Below are positions 25,339 to 34,220 of a DNA stretch of 64,000 bases, piece after piece. Source of the stretch: Mesorhizobium ciceri WSM4083. GTDB lineage: Bacteria; Pseudomonadota; Alphaproteobacteria; Rhizobiales; Rhizobiaceae. Both the position numbers and the translations under genes were made by a program. Positions within the stretch are counted from its first letter, which is position 1. Each line of letters opens with the position of its first letter. The stretch lies in NCBI RefSeq assembly GCF_000519305.1, contig NZ_JAFG01000003.1, forward strand, positions 685,070-749,069. Direction: 5' to 3'. The notes beneath the pieces are model-generated. The model made no database searches. It was given only the letters and a program-made list of their open reading frames with translations, and was not told the DNA's origin.

Positions 25339-27213
25339 TTGGATATTTCCTTGAACACGCAAGCAATCGGCGGCGCGCCGGAGCGCGGCAAATCGTTTGC
25401 CCATGTGGCGGAAGCCTCCTGGGGCAAGGGCCTCAGCACCTTGCTCCGCATCGTGCGCATGACGCTGCGCCATCCCTGGCAGGTCGCCATCACCATCGCC
25501 TCGACCTTCATTGCCGCGACTTTGCAGCTTTTCATTCCACGCCTGCTGGGACGCGCCATCGACCAGGCGCAGGGCGTCATGGCCGCGGGTGCCGGGGCCG
25601 CGGCGGAACAGGCGCTGTGGAACACGGCGCTGACGCTGCTTGTCGTCTCGATCCTGCGCGGCCTCTTCACCATGGCGCAGAACTACTATGGCGAGGCCGT
25701 CGGCCATCGCACCGGCTATGAACTGCGGCTGGCTTTCTACGAGAAGATCCAGCGCCTGAGCTTCGCCTACCACGACAGGGTCCACACCGGCGATCTCATC
25801 ACGCTCGGCCTGCTCGATCTCGACGGCGTGCGCATGTTCTTTTCCACCGGCATCCTGCGCGTCGTCCTGCTCGGCGTGCTGATCGGCGTCGGCGCCTATC
25901 TCCTGATCAACACCGATCTCGTGCTCGGGTTGCTCAGTCTGAGCTTCGTGCCGTTCGTCGCCTGGCGGTCCTCGGTCACCCAGCTCAAACTGCGCAGCAC
26001 CTGGCTGACTTTGCAGGAGCGCCTCTCGGTGCTGAGCCGGGTGATGGATGAGAACCTCGGCGGTATCCGTGTCGTGCGGGCCTTCGCAGCGCAGCGGCAT
26101 GAGCTGGAAAAATTCGACCGCGCCAAGCTGTCGGCGCTGGAACTTGCCAATCAGCGCGTCGACATCCGCGTCGCCAACACCAGCGCCATGAACTTCTCGT
26201 TCCTGGCCGCCATGGGGCTGGTGCTGTGGTTCGGCGGCCAGAAGGTGATCGCAGGCCAGATCAGCGTCGGCACGCTGGCGCAGTTCCTCACCTTCATGAC
26301 CATCCTGCAGATGCCGGTGCGCCAGCTCGGCCTGATGGTCAACTCCTTCGCGCGCGCCTCGACCTGCGGCACCCGGCTGTTCGAACTGCTCGACGCCGAG
26401 CTAGACATCGAGGACGCACCCGGCGCCAAGGATCTCGTCATCACCGACGGCGTGCTGCGCTTCGACGATGTCGGCTTCCGCTATGAGGGCGCGGGCGGCC
26501 GCCCGACGCTGTCGGGCATCTCGTTCGAGGCCCGGTCCGGCGAGACCATCGGCATTGTCGGCCCGCCGGGCAGCGGCAAGTCGACCATCGCGCATCTGAT
26601 CCCGCGCTTCTACGACGTCACGTCGGGCTCGATCACCATCGACGGCCAGGACATCCGCGCGGTGACGCTGCAATCGCTGCGCAAGGCGGTCGGCGTCGTG
26701 CAGCAGGATGCGTTCCTGTTCACCACCTCGATCGAGAACAACATCGCCTACGGCAATCCCTGGGCGCGCGAGACCCGCATCGGGCAGGCCGCCGAGTACG
26801 CCCAGCTGCACAATTACATCATGGGCCTGCCGGCCGGTTACACCACGGTCGTCGGCGAACGCGGCGCATCGCTTTCCGGCGGCCAGCGGCAGCGCCTGAC
26901 CATTGCGCGCAGCCTGATGCTGCGGCCATCGGTGCTGGTCTTCGACGATTCGACCGCGGCCATAGACGCCGGCACCGAACAGCGCATCCGGGCGGCGATG
27001 AAACGCTTCGCCAGGGACCGCGTCACACTCATCATCTCGCACCGGCTGAGCTCGCTGATGCATGCCGACCAGATCCTGTTCGTCGAAGGCGGCCGGATCG
27101 TCGAGCGCGGCACGCATGAGGAATTGCTGGCGCTGGGTGGACGCTATCGCGCGCTGTACGACCTGCAGCTGCGGCCGGAAGACGACCGGCCGGCGGCCAT
27201 GGGAGCCGCGTGA
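25339..27213 (+). CDS. ABC exporter half-transporter, degenerate-site subunit
   Basis: This 624-residue protein has a six-helix type IV export domain (residues ~50-340) and an ATPase domain: Walker A GPPGSGKSTIA, Q-loop VVQQDAFLF, signature LSGGQRQRLTIARS and Walker B VLVFDDSTAAIDAGT. The catalytic glutamate after Walker B is aspartate (DD instead of DE). It overlaps by one base with a second half-transporter that has an intact glutamate, so the two form a heterodimer. TTG 25339 is the furthest start; TTG 25351 is an alternative and neither has a strong ribosome site. Cargo may be a lipid, peptide or drug. Confidence 0.88.
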   Translation: MDISLNTQAIGGAPERGKSFAHVAEASWGKGLSTLLRIVRMTLRHPWQVAITIASTFIAATLQLFIPRLLGRAIDQAQGVMAAGAGAAAEQALWNTALTLLVVSILRGLFTMAQNYYGEAVGHRTGYELRLAFYEKIQRLSFAYHDRVHTGDLITLGLLDLDGVRMFFSTGILRVVLLGVLIGVGAYLLINTDLVLGLLSLSFVPFVAWRSSVTQLKLRSTWLTLQERLSVLSRVMDENLGGIRVVRAFAAQRHELEKFDRAKLSALELANQRVDIRVANTSAMNFSFLAAMGLVLWFGGQKVIAGQISVGTLAQFLTFMTILQMPVRQLGLMVNSFARASTCGTRLFELLDAELDIEDAPGAKDLVITDGVLRFDDVGFRYEGAGGRPTLSGISFEARSGETIGIVGPPGSGKSTIAHLIPRFYDVTSGSITIDGQDIRAVTLQSLRKAVGVVQQDAFLFTTSIENNIAYGNPWARETRIGQAAEYAQLHNYIMGLPAGYTTVVGERGASLSGGQRQRLTIARSLMLRPSVLVFDDSTAAIDAGTEQRIRAAMKRFARDRVTLIISHRLSSLMHADQILFVEGGRIVERGTHEELLALGGRYRALYDLQLRPEDDRPAAMGAA

Positions 27214-29105
27214 TGTCGACACAGAGCGACGACGACAAGGAAGACACCAGCGGCCGGCCGACGAAGGCGGTCGTCGGCTCGCACCGCGACGACGAAGAGG
27301 TTTTCGGCAAAGCCTACGACCCGCGCATCGTCAGGCGCATCTGGAGCTTCGTGAAACCATATCAGAGCCGGATCTTCATCTCGGTCGCCGCAGTGCTGGT
27401 ATTCACGCTGACGCAGTTGGCGATCCCGCTGGTCATCCGCTACGCCATCGACCACGGCATGACGGCAGGCAAGCTCGACCAGTCGGTGATGATCGCCGCG
27501 ATCATCACTTTCGCCGTCATCATCCTGATCAACTATGCCGCAAGCTATGTGCAGGAAAGCGTCGTCGGCAAAGTGGCCGAAAACGTGCTCTCCGATCTGC
27601 GCCGCGCCATGTTCAGCCACCTGCAGCGTGTCTCGCTGAGCTTCATGGACAAGACCGAGGTCGGGCGGCTGATGTCGCGTCTGCAGGGCGACGTCAATTC
27701 GATGCAGGAGTTCCTCGAGACCTCGGTCATGTCGGTCGGCGACATCGTGCTGCTGTTCGGCATCGTCAGCGTGCTTTTGTGGCTGGATTTCCGGCTCGGC
27801 CTGCTGACGCTGTCGACCATGCCGGTGCTGTTCATCGTGCGCCTGTTCTGGCTGCCGCGCGCCAAAGTCGCCTTCATGGCCGCGCACGAAACCAACTCGA
27901 TCGCCAATGGCGCGCTGGCGGAAGGCATCCACGGCGTGCGCACGGTGCAGAGCCTGGAGCGCCAGCACGTCAATTTCGACCTCTATGACGAGAAGGTGCT
28001 GGCCAATCTCAATGCCCATCTGACGTCGGCGAAATACGCGCAGGTGATGGTGCCGATCGTCGACACGCTGACCGGCATCGCCATGGCGACCGTCATCGTC
28101 GTGGGTGGTTCGATGGTGCTGTCGCACAGCCTCGACATCGGCGTCATGGTGGCGTTCCTGTTCTACATCCAGCGCTTCTTCGACCCGATCCGCTCGCTGA
28201 CCATGCAGTACAGCGTCATGCAGCGCGCCATGGCTTCGGGCCAGCGCATTTCCGAAGTGCTCGACGTGCCGGTCGATGTCAGCGACAGGCACGGTGCCGT
28301 GGCGCTGTCGCGCAACATGGACGGTTCGGTCGAGTTCAGGAACGTCACCTTCGGCTATAGGCACAACCAGCCGGTGCTGAAGAACATCTCGTTCCGCGTC
28401 AACCCGGGCGAGACCGTAGCCCTTGTCGGCCCAACCGGATCGGGCAAGTCGAGCTCGATGGCCCTGGTGCACCGCTTCTACGATGTGTGGTCGGGTGAAG
28501 TCCTGGTCGGCGGCCACGATGTGCGTGACCTGACCCAGGATTCGCTCGGCGATCAGGTCGCCATGGTGCTGCAAGAGCCGTTCCTGTTCTCCGGCTCGGT
28601 GCTGGAAAACATCCGCTACCACAAGACATCAGCCAGCCGCGAGGAGGTGGTGCGCGCCGCACAGGCCGTTGGCGCTCACGACTTCATCGAGAACCTGCCA
28701 GATGGCTACGACACCGAACTCGAGCAGCGCGGCGGCAATCTCTCGCTCGGCCAGCGCCAGTTGATCAGTTTTGCGCGCGCACTGGTGGCGGATGCAAAGA
28801 TCCTCGTGCTCGACGAAGCCACGGCCAGCATCGATTCCTACACCGAGATGCTGATCCAGAAGGCGCTGATCACCCTGCTTGAAGGCCGCACCGGCCTAGT
28901 CATCGCCCACCGTCTGGCCACCATCCGCGGCGCCGACCGGATCATCGTGCTGCAGAACGGCGAGATCGTCGAAAGCGGCAACCACGAACAGCTAATGGCA
29001 AGAAAAGGCCTCTACGCCCGCCTCTACAACATGAATTACGCCTCCTTCGACGACATTTCCGAAGGCGAGCTGGAACTGGAAGCGGCGGTCGGCAAGGCGA
29101 CGTGA
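27213..29105 (+). CDS. ABC exporter half-transporter, catalytic-site subunit
   Basis: This 630-residue protein has a charged N-terminal tail of ~40 residues, six transmembrane helices, then an ATPase domain with Walker A GPTGSGKSSSMAL, Q-loop VLQEPFLF, signature NLSLGQRQLISFARA and Walker B ILVLDEATASIDSYT. The signature has LSLGQ instead of LSGGQ. Paired with the upstream protein, this makes one canonical site (this Walker A/B plus the partner's LSGGQ) and one degenerate site (the partner's D plus this LSLGQ), as in asymmetric exporters of the TM287/288 type. The ATG at 27213 overlaps the preceding TGA. Confidence 0.9.
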   Translation: MSTQSDDDKEDTSGRPTKAVVGSHRDDEEVFGKAYDPRIVRRIWSFVKPYQSRIFISVAAVLVFTLTQLAIPLVIRYAIDHGMTAGKLDQSVMIAAIITFAVIILINYAASYVQESVVGKVAENVLSDLRRAMFSHLQRVSLSFMDKTEVGRLMSRLQGDVNSMQEFLETSVMSVGDIVLLFGIVSVLLWLDFRLGLLTLSTMPVLFIVRLFWLPRAKVAFMAAHETNSIANGALAEGIHGVRTVQSLERQHVNFDLYDEKVLANLNAHLTSAKYAQVMVPIVDTLTGIAMATVIVVGGSMVLSHSLDIGVMVAFLFYIQRFFDPIRSLTMQYSVMQRAMASGQRISEVLDVPVDVSDRHGAVALSRNMDGSVEFRNVTFGYRHNQPVLKNISFRVNPGETVALVGPTGSGKSSSMALVHRFYDVWSGEVLVGGHDVRDLTQDSLGDQVAMVLQEPFLFSGSVLENIRYHKTSASREEVVRAAQAVGAHDFIENLPDGYDTELEQRGGNLSLGQRQLISFARALVADAKILVLDEATASIDSYTEMLIQKALITLLEGRTGLVIAHRLATIRGADRIIVLQNGEIVESGNHEQLMARKGLYARLYNMNYASFDDISEGELELEAAVGKAT

Positions 29106-29131
29106 TTGGGCCTACTAATGACCACAGGCGC

Positions 29132-29911
29132 CTACGCCATTTCGGGGCGTTTTGAACCCTCGCGGATCGCCTTGTGCACGCCGCGCTGCAGGTCCATGAA
29201 TGCAGGGCTTTCCATCACCTCTTCGCGGCGCGGGCGCTCGATGTCCACGTTGAATGTCTGCGTGATACGCCCCGGGCCGATGCCCATGACGACGATGCGG
29301 TCCGACAGATAGACGGCCTCCTCCACATCATGGGTGACAAACAGGACGGTCAACCTGTGTTCCTCCCAGATCTGGGTCAGCAGTTCCTGCATCTGATGCC
29401 GGGTCAAGGCATCGAGCGCTCCGAAGGGCTCGTCCATCAACAGCATCTTGGGCCGGTAGGAAAGCGCGCGCGCAATGGCGACGCGCTGTTTCATGCCGCC
29501 CGAGAGTTCGGCCGGATAGCGGTCGGCGCTGTCGGACAGCTTGACGAGTTCGAGATGCTCCAGCGCGATCCTGCGGCAGGTCGGGCGATCGTAACCGGCG
29601 GCCTTGAGCGCAAACTCGATGTTCTGCCGCGCCGTCAGCCAGGGAAGCAGCGTGTAGGACTGGAAGACGACGCCACGGTCGAGACCCGGCTGCAGGATCG
29701 GCGCGCCATCGATGCTGAGATCGCCGGCGTCGAAGTCCTGCAGCCCGGCCACGATCGACAGCAGCGTGCTCTTGCCGCAGCCCGACGTGCCGACCAGGGA
29801 GACAAACTCGTTGTCGGCAAGATCGAGATTGATGTCGCGCAGCACTTCCGTGCGCCGCTCGCCGGTGCCGAAGCTCTTGTGCAGACCGGCGATCCGCAAT
29901 TTGGGGTTCAT
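29132..29911 (-). CDS. NitT/TauT-type ABC transporter ATP-binding protein
   Basis: This 259-residue ATPase has Walker A GTSGCGKSTLLSI, Q-loop FQSYTLLPWL, signature ELSGGMKQRVAIARA, Walker B LLMDEPFGALD and the switch FVTHDVEEA. The SGGMKQR signature is typical of sulfonate, taurine and nitrate transporters (SsuB/TauB). It is last of a three-gene set with permease (10-base gap) and binding protein. The upstream operator shared with the dehydrogenase genes places it in the HutC-like regulon. Confidence 0.9.
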   Translation of the reverse strand: MNPKLRIAGLHKSFGTGERRTEVLRDINLDLADNEFVSLVGTSGCGKSTLLSIVAGLQDFDAGDLSIDGAPILQPGLDRGVVFQSYTLLPWLTARQNIEFALKAAGYDRPTCRRIALEHLELVKLSDSADRYPAELSGGMKQRVAIARALSYRPKMLLMDEPFGALDALTRHQMQELLTQIWEEHRLTVLFVTHDVEEAVYLSDRIVVMGIGPGRITQTFNVDIERPRREEVMESPAFMDLQRGVHKAIREGSKRPEMA

Positions 29912-29921
29912 CGGCTGGACC

Positions 29922-30782
29922 TCATTGCGAGCGGCCCTCTTGCTTGAACAGCACCTTTTCCAGCGCCTTCATCACCTGGTCGGTGATGAGGCCAAGCAGG
30001 CCAAGCAGCAGGATGTAGCCGATGATGGTGTTGGTCTGGAAATAGCGCTGCGACACGGTGATGCGATAACCGAGCCCCGAAGTCGCCGCGACAAGTTCGG
30101 CCAGCACCAGCCAGGTCCATGCCCAGCCCAGGCTGATGCGCAGCGTATCCCAGATACCCGGCAAGGCGCTGGGCACGACGATGCGCGTCAGGATCTTGCG
30201 ATCCGGCAGGCCTAGCGTGCGCCCAAGGCCGATGAAATCGGCTGGAACCCGTTTCACATTGTCCATGATCATCAGCACCTGCTGGAAGAAGGTGCCGATG
30301 AAGATGATCAGGAACTTCTGCGAATCGCCGGTGCCCGCCCACAGGATGGAGAGCGGCACGAAAGCCACGACCGGCATGTAGCGAATGAAATCCACCAGCG
30401 GCTCGATGGCCGCTTCCCAGGGACGGAAACTGCCGATCAGCACGCCGATCGGTATCGACAGTGCCGAGGCGATAAGGAAGCCGATGGAGATACGGTACAT
30501 CGAGGCTTTGAGGTCCAGCCACAACGTGCCGTCGGTCGCGAGCTTGGCGATCTGCATAGCGACGCTGCCCGGCGATGGCAGGAAGATCGGCTTTACCAAC
30601 CCCAGTCCGGTCGCCGCCCACCAGGCAAGGCCGAGTCCCACGAACACGGCCACCGCGATCACCAGGAAGCGCGACCTGGCGATGGGCACGCCGATCCCGG
30701 AGAATCGGCGACGCCTCGCCTGTTTCGTGGGACGAGCCGGATCGGTTTGAGCGGGACGCTCCCCGGGCATCTGCGTCACCAC
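29922..30782 (-). CDS. NitT/TauT-type ABC transporter permease
   Basis: This 286-residue inner-membrane protein of the SsuC/TauC family has a cytoplasmic basic N-terminus and six hydrophobic segments. The family loop EPLVDFIRYMPVVAFVPLSILWAGTG is followed by the coupling segment GLGRTLGLPDRKILTRIVVPSALPGIWDTLRI. It probably moves an organic sulfonate or similar anion. The GTG start lies 16 bases after the binding-protein stop, and an ATG four codons in is also possible. Confidence 0.9.
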   Translation of the reverse strand: MVTQMPGERPAQTDPARPTKQARRRRFSGIGVPIARSRFLVIAVAVFVGLGLAWWAATGLGLVKPIFLPSPGSVAMQIAKLATDGTLWLDLKASMYRISIGFLIASALSIPIGVLIGSFRPWEAAIEPLVDFIRYMPVVAFVPLSILWAGTGDSQKFLIIFIGTFFQQVLMIMDNVKRVPADFIGLGRTLGLPDRKILTRIVVPSALPGIWDTLRISLGWAWTWLVLAELVAATSGLGYRITVSQRYFQTNTIIGYILLLGLLGLITDQVMKALEKVLFKQEGRSQ

Positions 30783-30798
30783 CGCGATCCGGCCTTGG

Positions 30799-31809
30799 TC
30801 ATTCCGCCGCCTTGACGAAGAACGGGTCGATCATCTGCTCCGGCGTCACATCGGCCTGCAGCAGCTTGGCGTTCTTGGCGGCGGCTTCGACATCGGCGAA
30901 GGTCTTGGTGGTGAAGTCGCCTGTAAGCGCCGTCTTGTTTTCGGCGAGCGAGTAGTAGCGCACGCCATCAAAGGCAGTGTTGAGGTCCTTGACGTCCGAA
31001 CCGACAGCCTTGGCGATGATGGCGCGGCCACCGGGCGTGTCGGCGTTGTAGTCCTTGAGCGCCGCGTCCCAGCTCTTGATCATGGCCAGCACCTGGCCGG
31101 GCCGCGACTTGATCACCTCGTCACGCACCACCAGCACGTCGCTGATCAGGCCGGGATCCTCGCCGGCGGTGAACAGCAGCTTAAGGTCCTTGTTCTGCGC
31201 CATGGCGACGGTGAGGTACGGTTCATAGGTCACCGCGACCGGCACCTGGCCGGCGATCAAGGCGCTGCCGGCATCGGACGCCGGCATCGGAACCGGCTTC
31301 ACGTCGTCGATCGACATGCCGTTCCTGGCGAGCGCGTATTTGAGCAGGATGTCGCTCGTCGTGCCCTCCTCGAAGGCGACCTGCTTGCCCTTGAGGTCCG
31401 CGATGGAGGTGACGTCCTTGCCGGCGATGATGGCGTCGGCGGTCATGGAGACGTCGAGCAGCAGCACGATCTTCACCGGCAGGCCGGCCGCAACCATGCC
31501 CATCGCCGTGTGGGTGGCGATGTTGGCGGCGTCGAGCTGGCCGCTTGCAAGGGCTGCGTTGATGTCCTTGTCCTCGGCGAAGTTGACGATCTGGACGTCG
31601 CTCAGCCCGTTTGTCTTGAACAGGCCCTTGGCCTCGGCGACATGCCACTGGCCATAGCCGAGCCAGGGCTCGATGCCGATCTTGAACGCTCCTGCCTCGG
31701 GCGTGGTGGGAATGGCCGCATCGGCTGCGTAGGCTGCCGGGGCGGCGGCCAGCCCGATGGCGGCGGCCATCACGAGCGCGCGAAATTGTCCTGTTAGGTT
31801 ACGCATCAT
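30799..31809 (-). CDS. NitT/TauT-type ABC substrate-binding protein (taurine/sulfonate-like)
   Basis: This 336-residue periplasmic protein has a signal peptide ending AAPAAYAADA, then the SsuA/TauA-like type II fold: FKIGIEPWLGYGQWHVAEAKGLF, DINAALASGQLDAANIATHTAMGM, ADLKGKQVAFEEGTTSDILLKYAL and PVAVTYEPYLTVA. AAGGGG precedes the ATG. The substrate class (taurine, sulfonate, nitrate, or thiamine and cyanate precursors) cannot be fixed from sequence alone. An operator copy lies 167-187 bases upstream. Confidence 0.88.
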   Translation of the reverse strand: MMRNLTGQFRALVMAAAIGLAAAPAAYAADAAIPTTPEAGAFKIGIEPWLGYGQWHVAEAKGLFKTNGLSDVQIVNFAEDKDINAALASGQLDAANIATHTAMGMVAAGLPVKIVLLLDVSMTADAIIAGKDVTSIADLKGKQVAFEEGTTSDILLKYALARNGMSIDDVKPVPMPASDAGSALIAGQVPVAVTYEPYLTVAMAQNKDLKLLFTAGEDPGLISDVLVVRDEVIKSRPGQVLAMIKSWDAALKDYNADTPGGRAIIAKAVGSDVKDLNTAFDGVRYYSLAENKTALTGDFTTKTFADVEAAAKNAKLLQADVTPEQMIDPFFVKAAE

Positions 31810-31975
31810 CTTTGTTCCCCTTGATGATCAGACCGCTTTTTCCAACCCAGGCAGCCGGTCTGGTGAGACTGCGGGTTTCTGCTCTTGCGGCACTGTGCCT
31901 CGGCGTCTTACCTGCCACTTCATGGTGAAGTGCGAGGATATTTCAGCGTCAGCGGCAGCGGATGTCAAGGCTAAA

Positions 31976-31996
31976 ATACATACATGCATATACAAG
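31976..31996. promoter_or_regulatory. HutC-like operator, site A (binding protein)
   Basis: ATACATACATGCATATAC (31976-31993) followed by AAG. Its 18 bases match the reverse complement of site C (36711-36728) at 17 positions. It lies in the only non-coding gap upstream of the taurine-type transporter genes. Confidence 0.65.
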
Positions 31997-32054
31997 TTGG
32001 GAAGACTCAATTTTCCACCTTGGTCCGGTGCATCGCCTGCCCTCTCCGCAGCCA

Positions 32055-33350
32055 TCACTCAGGCTTTTCCGGATCGATCCGGTCTAGGAAATCGGTCACC
32101 CGATCGGCTCCGGCAACGGGTTCGCTGCCGACCATGACCGCGACTGAAAAGGCAATGAGCGAGGAGACCGGCGTGTGGCTGCGCGCACCGGCGCGCAGGT
32201 TCATGACCAGCGTCGGTGACAGGAAAAGACCGGCCCGCAGCACCGCCCGCCAATCGACCGGCAGCATGCCGCGCCGTTTGAGCTCCAGCAGCAATGGCCG
32301 CCACAGCGCTGTCGCCTTGACCTCCAGCAGGTCGCGGCGGACGGGGCTCAGGTCCCAGTCCGTATCGACATGGAGTAGGTTTCCGTCCAGCCGCGTCTGG
32401 GCGCGAAAAGCCTCTGTCGCGGTCGCCGGATCATAGAGCCAGAACGGATGGGCGAAGATGTTGTGGAACGTCGCCTTCACCTCCGCCAGCAGCGTCGGGA
32501 TATGCGAGCCGGCAAAGGCGGGATCGAAGAAGGACAGCTCCGCCCTCCCCGCTTTCGCCGTGTACCAGACATTGGCGTTGTGGGCGTCGCCATGCGCCAC
32601 CACGCCGCCTGCATCGGCAAGCCGCTCCGGCCGCAAGAGCTCTGCGGCGGCATCGAAAAGCTCACCGACGCTGTCGGTGTACTGCTGGCCGTTGATGACG
32701 AATTTCAGCCGGGAAAACCGATCCCAATCCAGCTCGGCACCGGGAAAGACGAACGGCTTGCCGACATAGAAATCGGCCAGCCGGCCGCCTGGCGACAAGC
32801 GTGTGTCGGCATCGATCAGCCGCTCATGAAACAGCCTGTGGATCGGCTCCGCCGAGACCTCCGCGACAGTCACCGGATGCAGTGTCTCGAGATAGACCTT
32901 GAGCAGCCTGGCCGACAGGTCGCGCTCGGCAAGAACGGCTTCTCGCCGCTTGCCGGCATCGTCCTGCGCATCCAGCGCGAACAGCACATCCGAAAATCTC
33001 GGATCCGTGCGGCGGCGATAGACAAGGATCTGCTCGCCGGGCTGGGCCGACATATGCACGGGCTGGTCGACCGGCAGGCCGGCGCGCGACAGGATCTCGG
33101 CGCGGTAATACTCGCCCGTCATCGCCTCTTCCCGCTCCTCCTGATGGAACTTGAAGAAGTAGGCGTTGCCGTCGTCCTCGAAGAAGCCGTTCAGCGAATT
33201 GAGGCTGTATTTGTCGAAGTTGACGCGCACATTGCGGGGGCTCATCGCGAACAGGTCGCCCAGCAACGCCGCCAGCGCGCTTTGTGCTTCGGCAACATCA
33301 TGCTGCGCGAGTGCCCGGATCTGCGCCGTGCGACTCGGTGTCTGCGTCAT
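32055..33350 (-). CDS. Aminoglycoside-phosphotransferase-fold kinase
   Basis: This 431-residue protein has a kinase-like core: AYFFKFHQEEREE (nucleotide-binding lysine region), the catalytic loop VVAHGDAHNANVWY (H-G-D-x-H-x2-N) and LSFFDPAF, equivalent to the metal-binding DFG/DxD segment. Such proteins phosphorylate small alcohols or antibiotics. I chose the ATG at 33350 (AAGGA 8 bases upstream), as the longer frame would run through the operator. Operator site B lies 50 bases before it, tying it to the HutC-like regulon. It probably phosphorylates an intermediate of this pathway; resistance is less likely. Confidence 0.72.
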   Translation of the reverse strand: MTQTPSRTAQIRALAQHDVAEAQSALAALLGDLFAMSPRNVRVNFDKYSLNSLNGFFEDDGNAYFFKFHQEEREEAMTGEYYRAEILSRAGLPVDQPVHMSAQPGEQILVYRRRTDPRFSDVLFALDAQDDAGKRREAVLAERDLSARLLKVYLETLHPVTVAEVSAEPIHRLFHERLIDADTRLSPGGRLADFYVGKPFVFPGAELDWDRFSRLKFVINGQQYTDSVGELFDAAAELLRPERLADAGGVVAHGDAHNANVWYTAKAGRAELSFFDPAFAGSHIPTLLAEVKATFHNIFAHPFWLYDPATATEAFRAQTRLDGNLLHVDTDWDLSPVRRDLLEVKATALWRPLLLELKRRGMLPVDWRAVLRAGLFLSPTLVMNLRAGARSHTPVSSLIAFSVAVMVGSEPVAGADRVTDFLDRIDPEKPE

Positions 33351-33399
33351 CTGTTGTCCTTCTTGGCCCGTCCATTCGAGAGCGAAAGCGTCCTCGTCA

Positions 33400-33416
33400 G
33401 CACATGTATATGCATT
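33400..33416. promoter_or_regulatory. HutC-like operator, site B (kinase)
   Basis: The reverse complement contains ATGCATATACA, 11 bases identical to site A. It sits in the 106-base gap between the regulator stop and the kinase start. Confidence 0.6.
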
Positions 33417-33456
33417 GACAACGAAACCGCTCCGGCTTGCATTCGTCCTGCTTCCG

Positions 33457-34188
33457 TTAGCTGCTTTTTGAAGGGGAATAGCGGCTGCCGAGCGAGTAGC
33501 GGCTGCCGGCATAAGTCAGCTTGCTGATGGTGGCCACCACCGCGCCTGTCCATGTCCGGCGGTGCAGGAAAAGGCAGCAGGCCCCGACATCGATGCCCAG
33601 ATGCCGTGCCGTCTCGGCGTCGGCCGGAATTGCGGAAATAATATGCTCGACCTCGGTCACCGGAGTTTTCTGCATGAGATAGTCATAGGTCGCCGTCTTC
33701 GAAAAATCCTGCTTGTCATAGTCGGGGATGAGGCTCGGATTGACGAAACGCTCTTCCAGTTGCACCGGCAAATCGTTCTCGAAATTGACGACGACGGAAT
33801 GATAGATCGAGACACGCTTTGGAAACTCGAACGACAGCGCCAGCTCCTTTGTCGGCATGATGGTTTCGAGGACGAGGACTTCGGAGCGATGCCTGTTGCC
33901 GCGCTCGACGATCTCGGCTGCGATGTTGTTGATCTCGATCAGCGTCGATTGCGGCCGCGGTGGCGCGATGAAGGTTCCCACACCTTGCAGGCGGATCAGG
34001 AACCCGGCCGAGGTCAACTCTCTGAGGGCCCGGTGAACCGTCATCCGCGACACGCCGAGTGAAGCCACCAACTCATTCTCGGACGGCAGCTTGCGATCCT
34101 TGCCCCACCGGCCCGTTCCGATGTTCGCCAGGATGTAGTCCTTCACCTTCTCGTAAAGCGGGCTGGCCGTGTCGGGCAAAGTGATCAT
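33457..34188 (-). CDS. HutC-like GntR family repressor
   Basis: This 243-residue regulator has an N-terminal winged helix (SPLYEKVKDYILANIGTGRW, LPSENELVASLGVSRMTVHRALRELTSAGFLIRLQGVGTFIA) and a C-terminal UTRA ligand domain with LPVQLEERFVNPSLIPDY and CLFLHRRTWTG. These features are close to HutC, the repressor of histidine use, which is released by urocanate. I prefer ATG 34188 (AAAGGA 8 bases upstream) to a GTG at 34224 that overlaps the dehydrogenase stop. It is encoded in the operon it most likely controls through the four ATGCATATACA-type sites. Confidence 0.85.
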   Translation of the reverse strand: MITLPDTASPLYEKVKDYILANIGTGRWGKDRKLPSENELVASLGVSRMTVHRALRELTSAGFLIRLQGVGTFIAPPRPQSTLIEINNIAAEIVERGNRHRSEVLVLETIMPTKELALSFEFPKRVSIYHSVVVNFENDLPVQLEERFVNPSLIPDYDKQDFSKTATYDYLMQKTPVTEVEHIISAIPADAETARHLGIDVGACCLFLHRRTWTGAVVATISKLTYAGSRYSLGSRYSPSKSS

Positions 34189-34220
34189 TTCAAAAGTCCT
34201 TTCCGGCGATTCATCGGAAA

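Noticed and set aside
27144..28622. A 492-codon minus-strand frame rich in His, Asp and Gln
   Set aside because: It is antisense to the second ABC exporter gene, with composition typical of mirror frames of GC-rich genes and no domain.
32055..33350. Antibiotic resistance phosphotransferase
   Set aside because: The fold matches, but the operator and neighbours place it in a catabolic regulon; nothing supports resistance.
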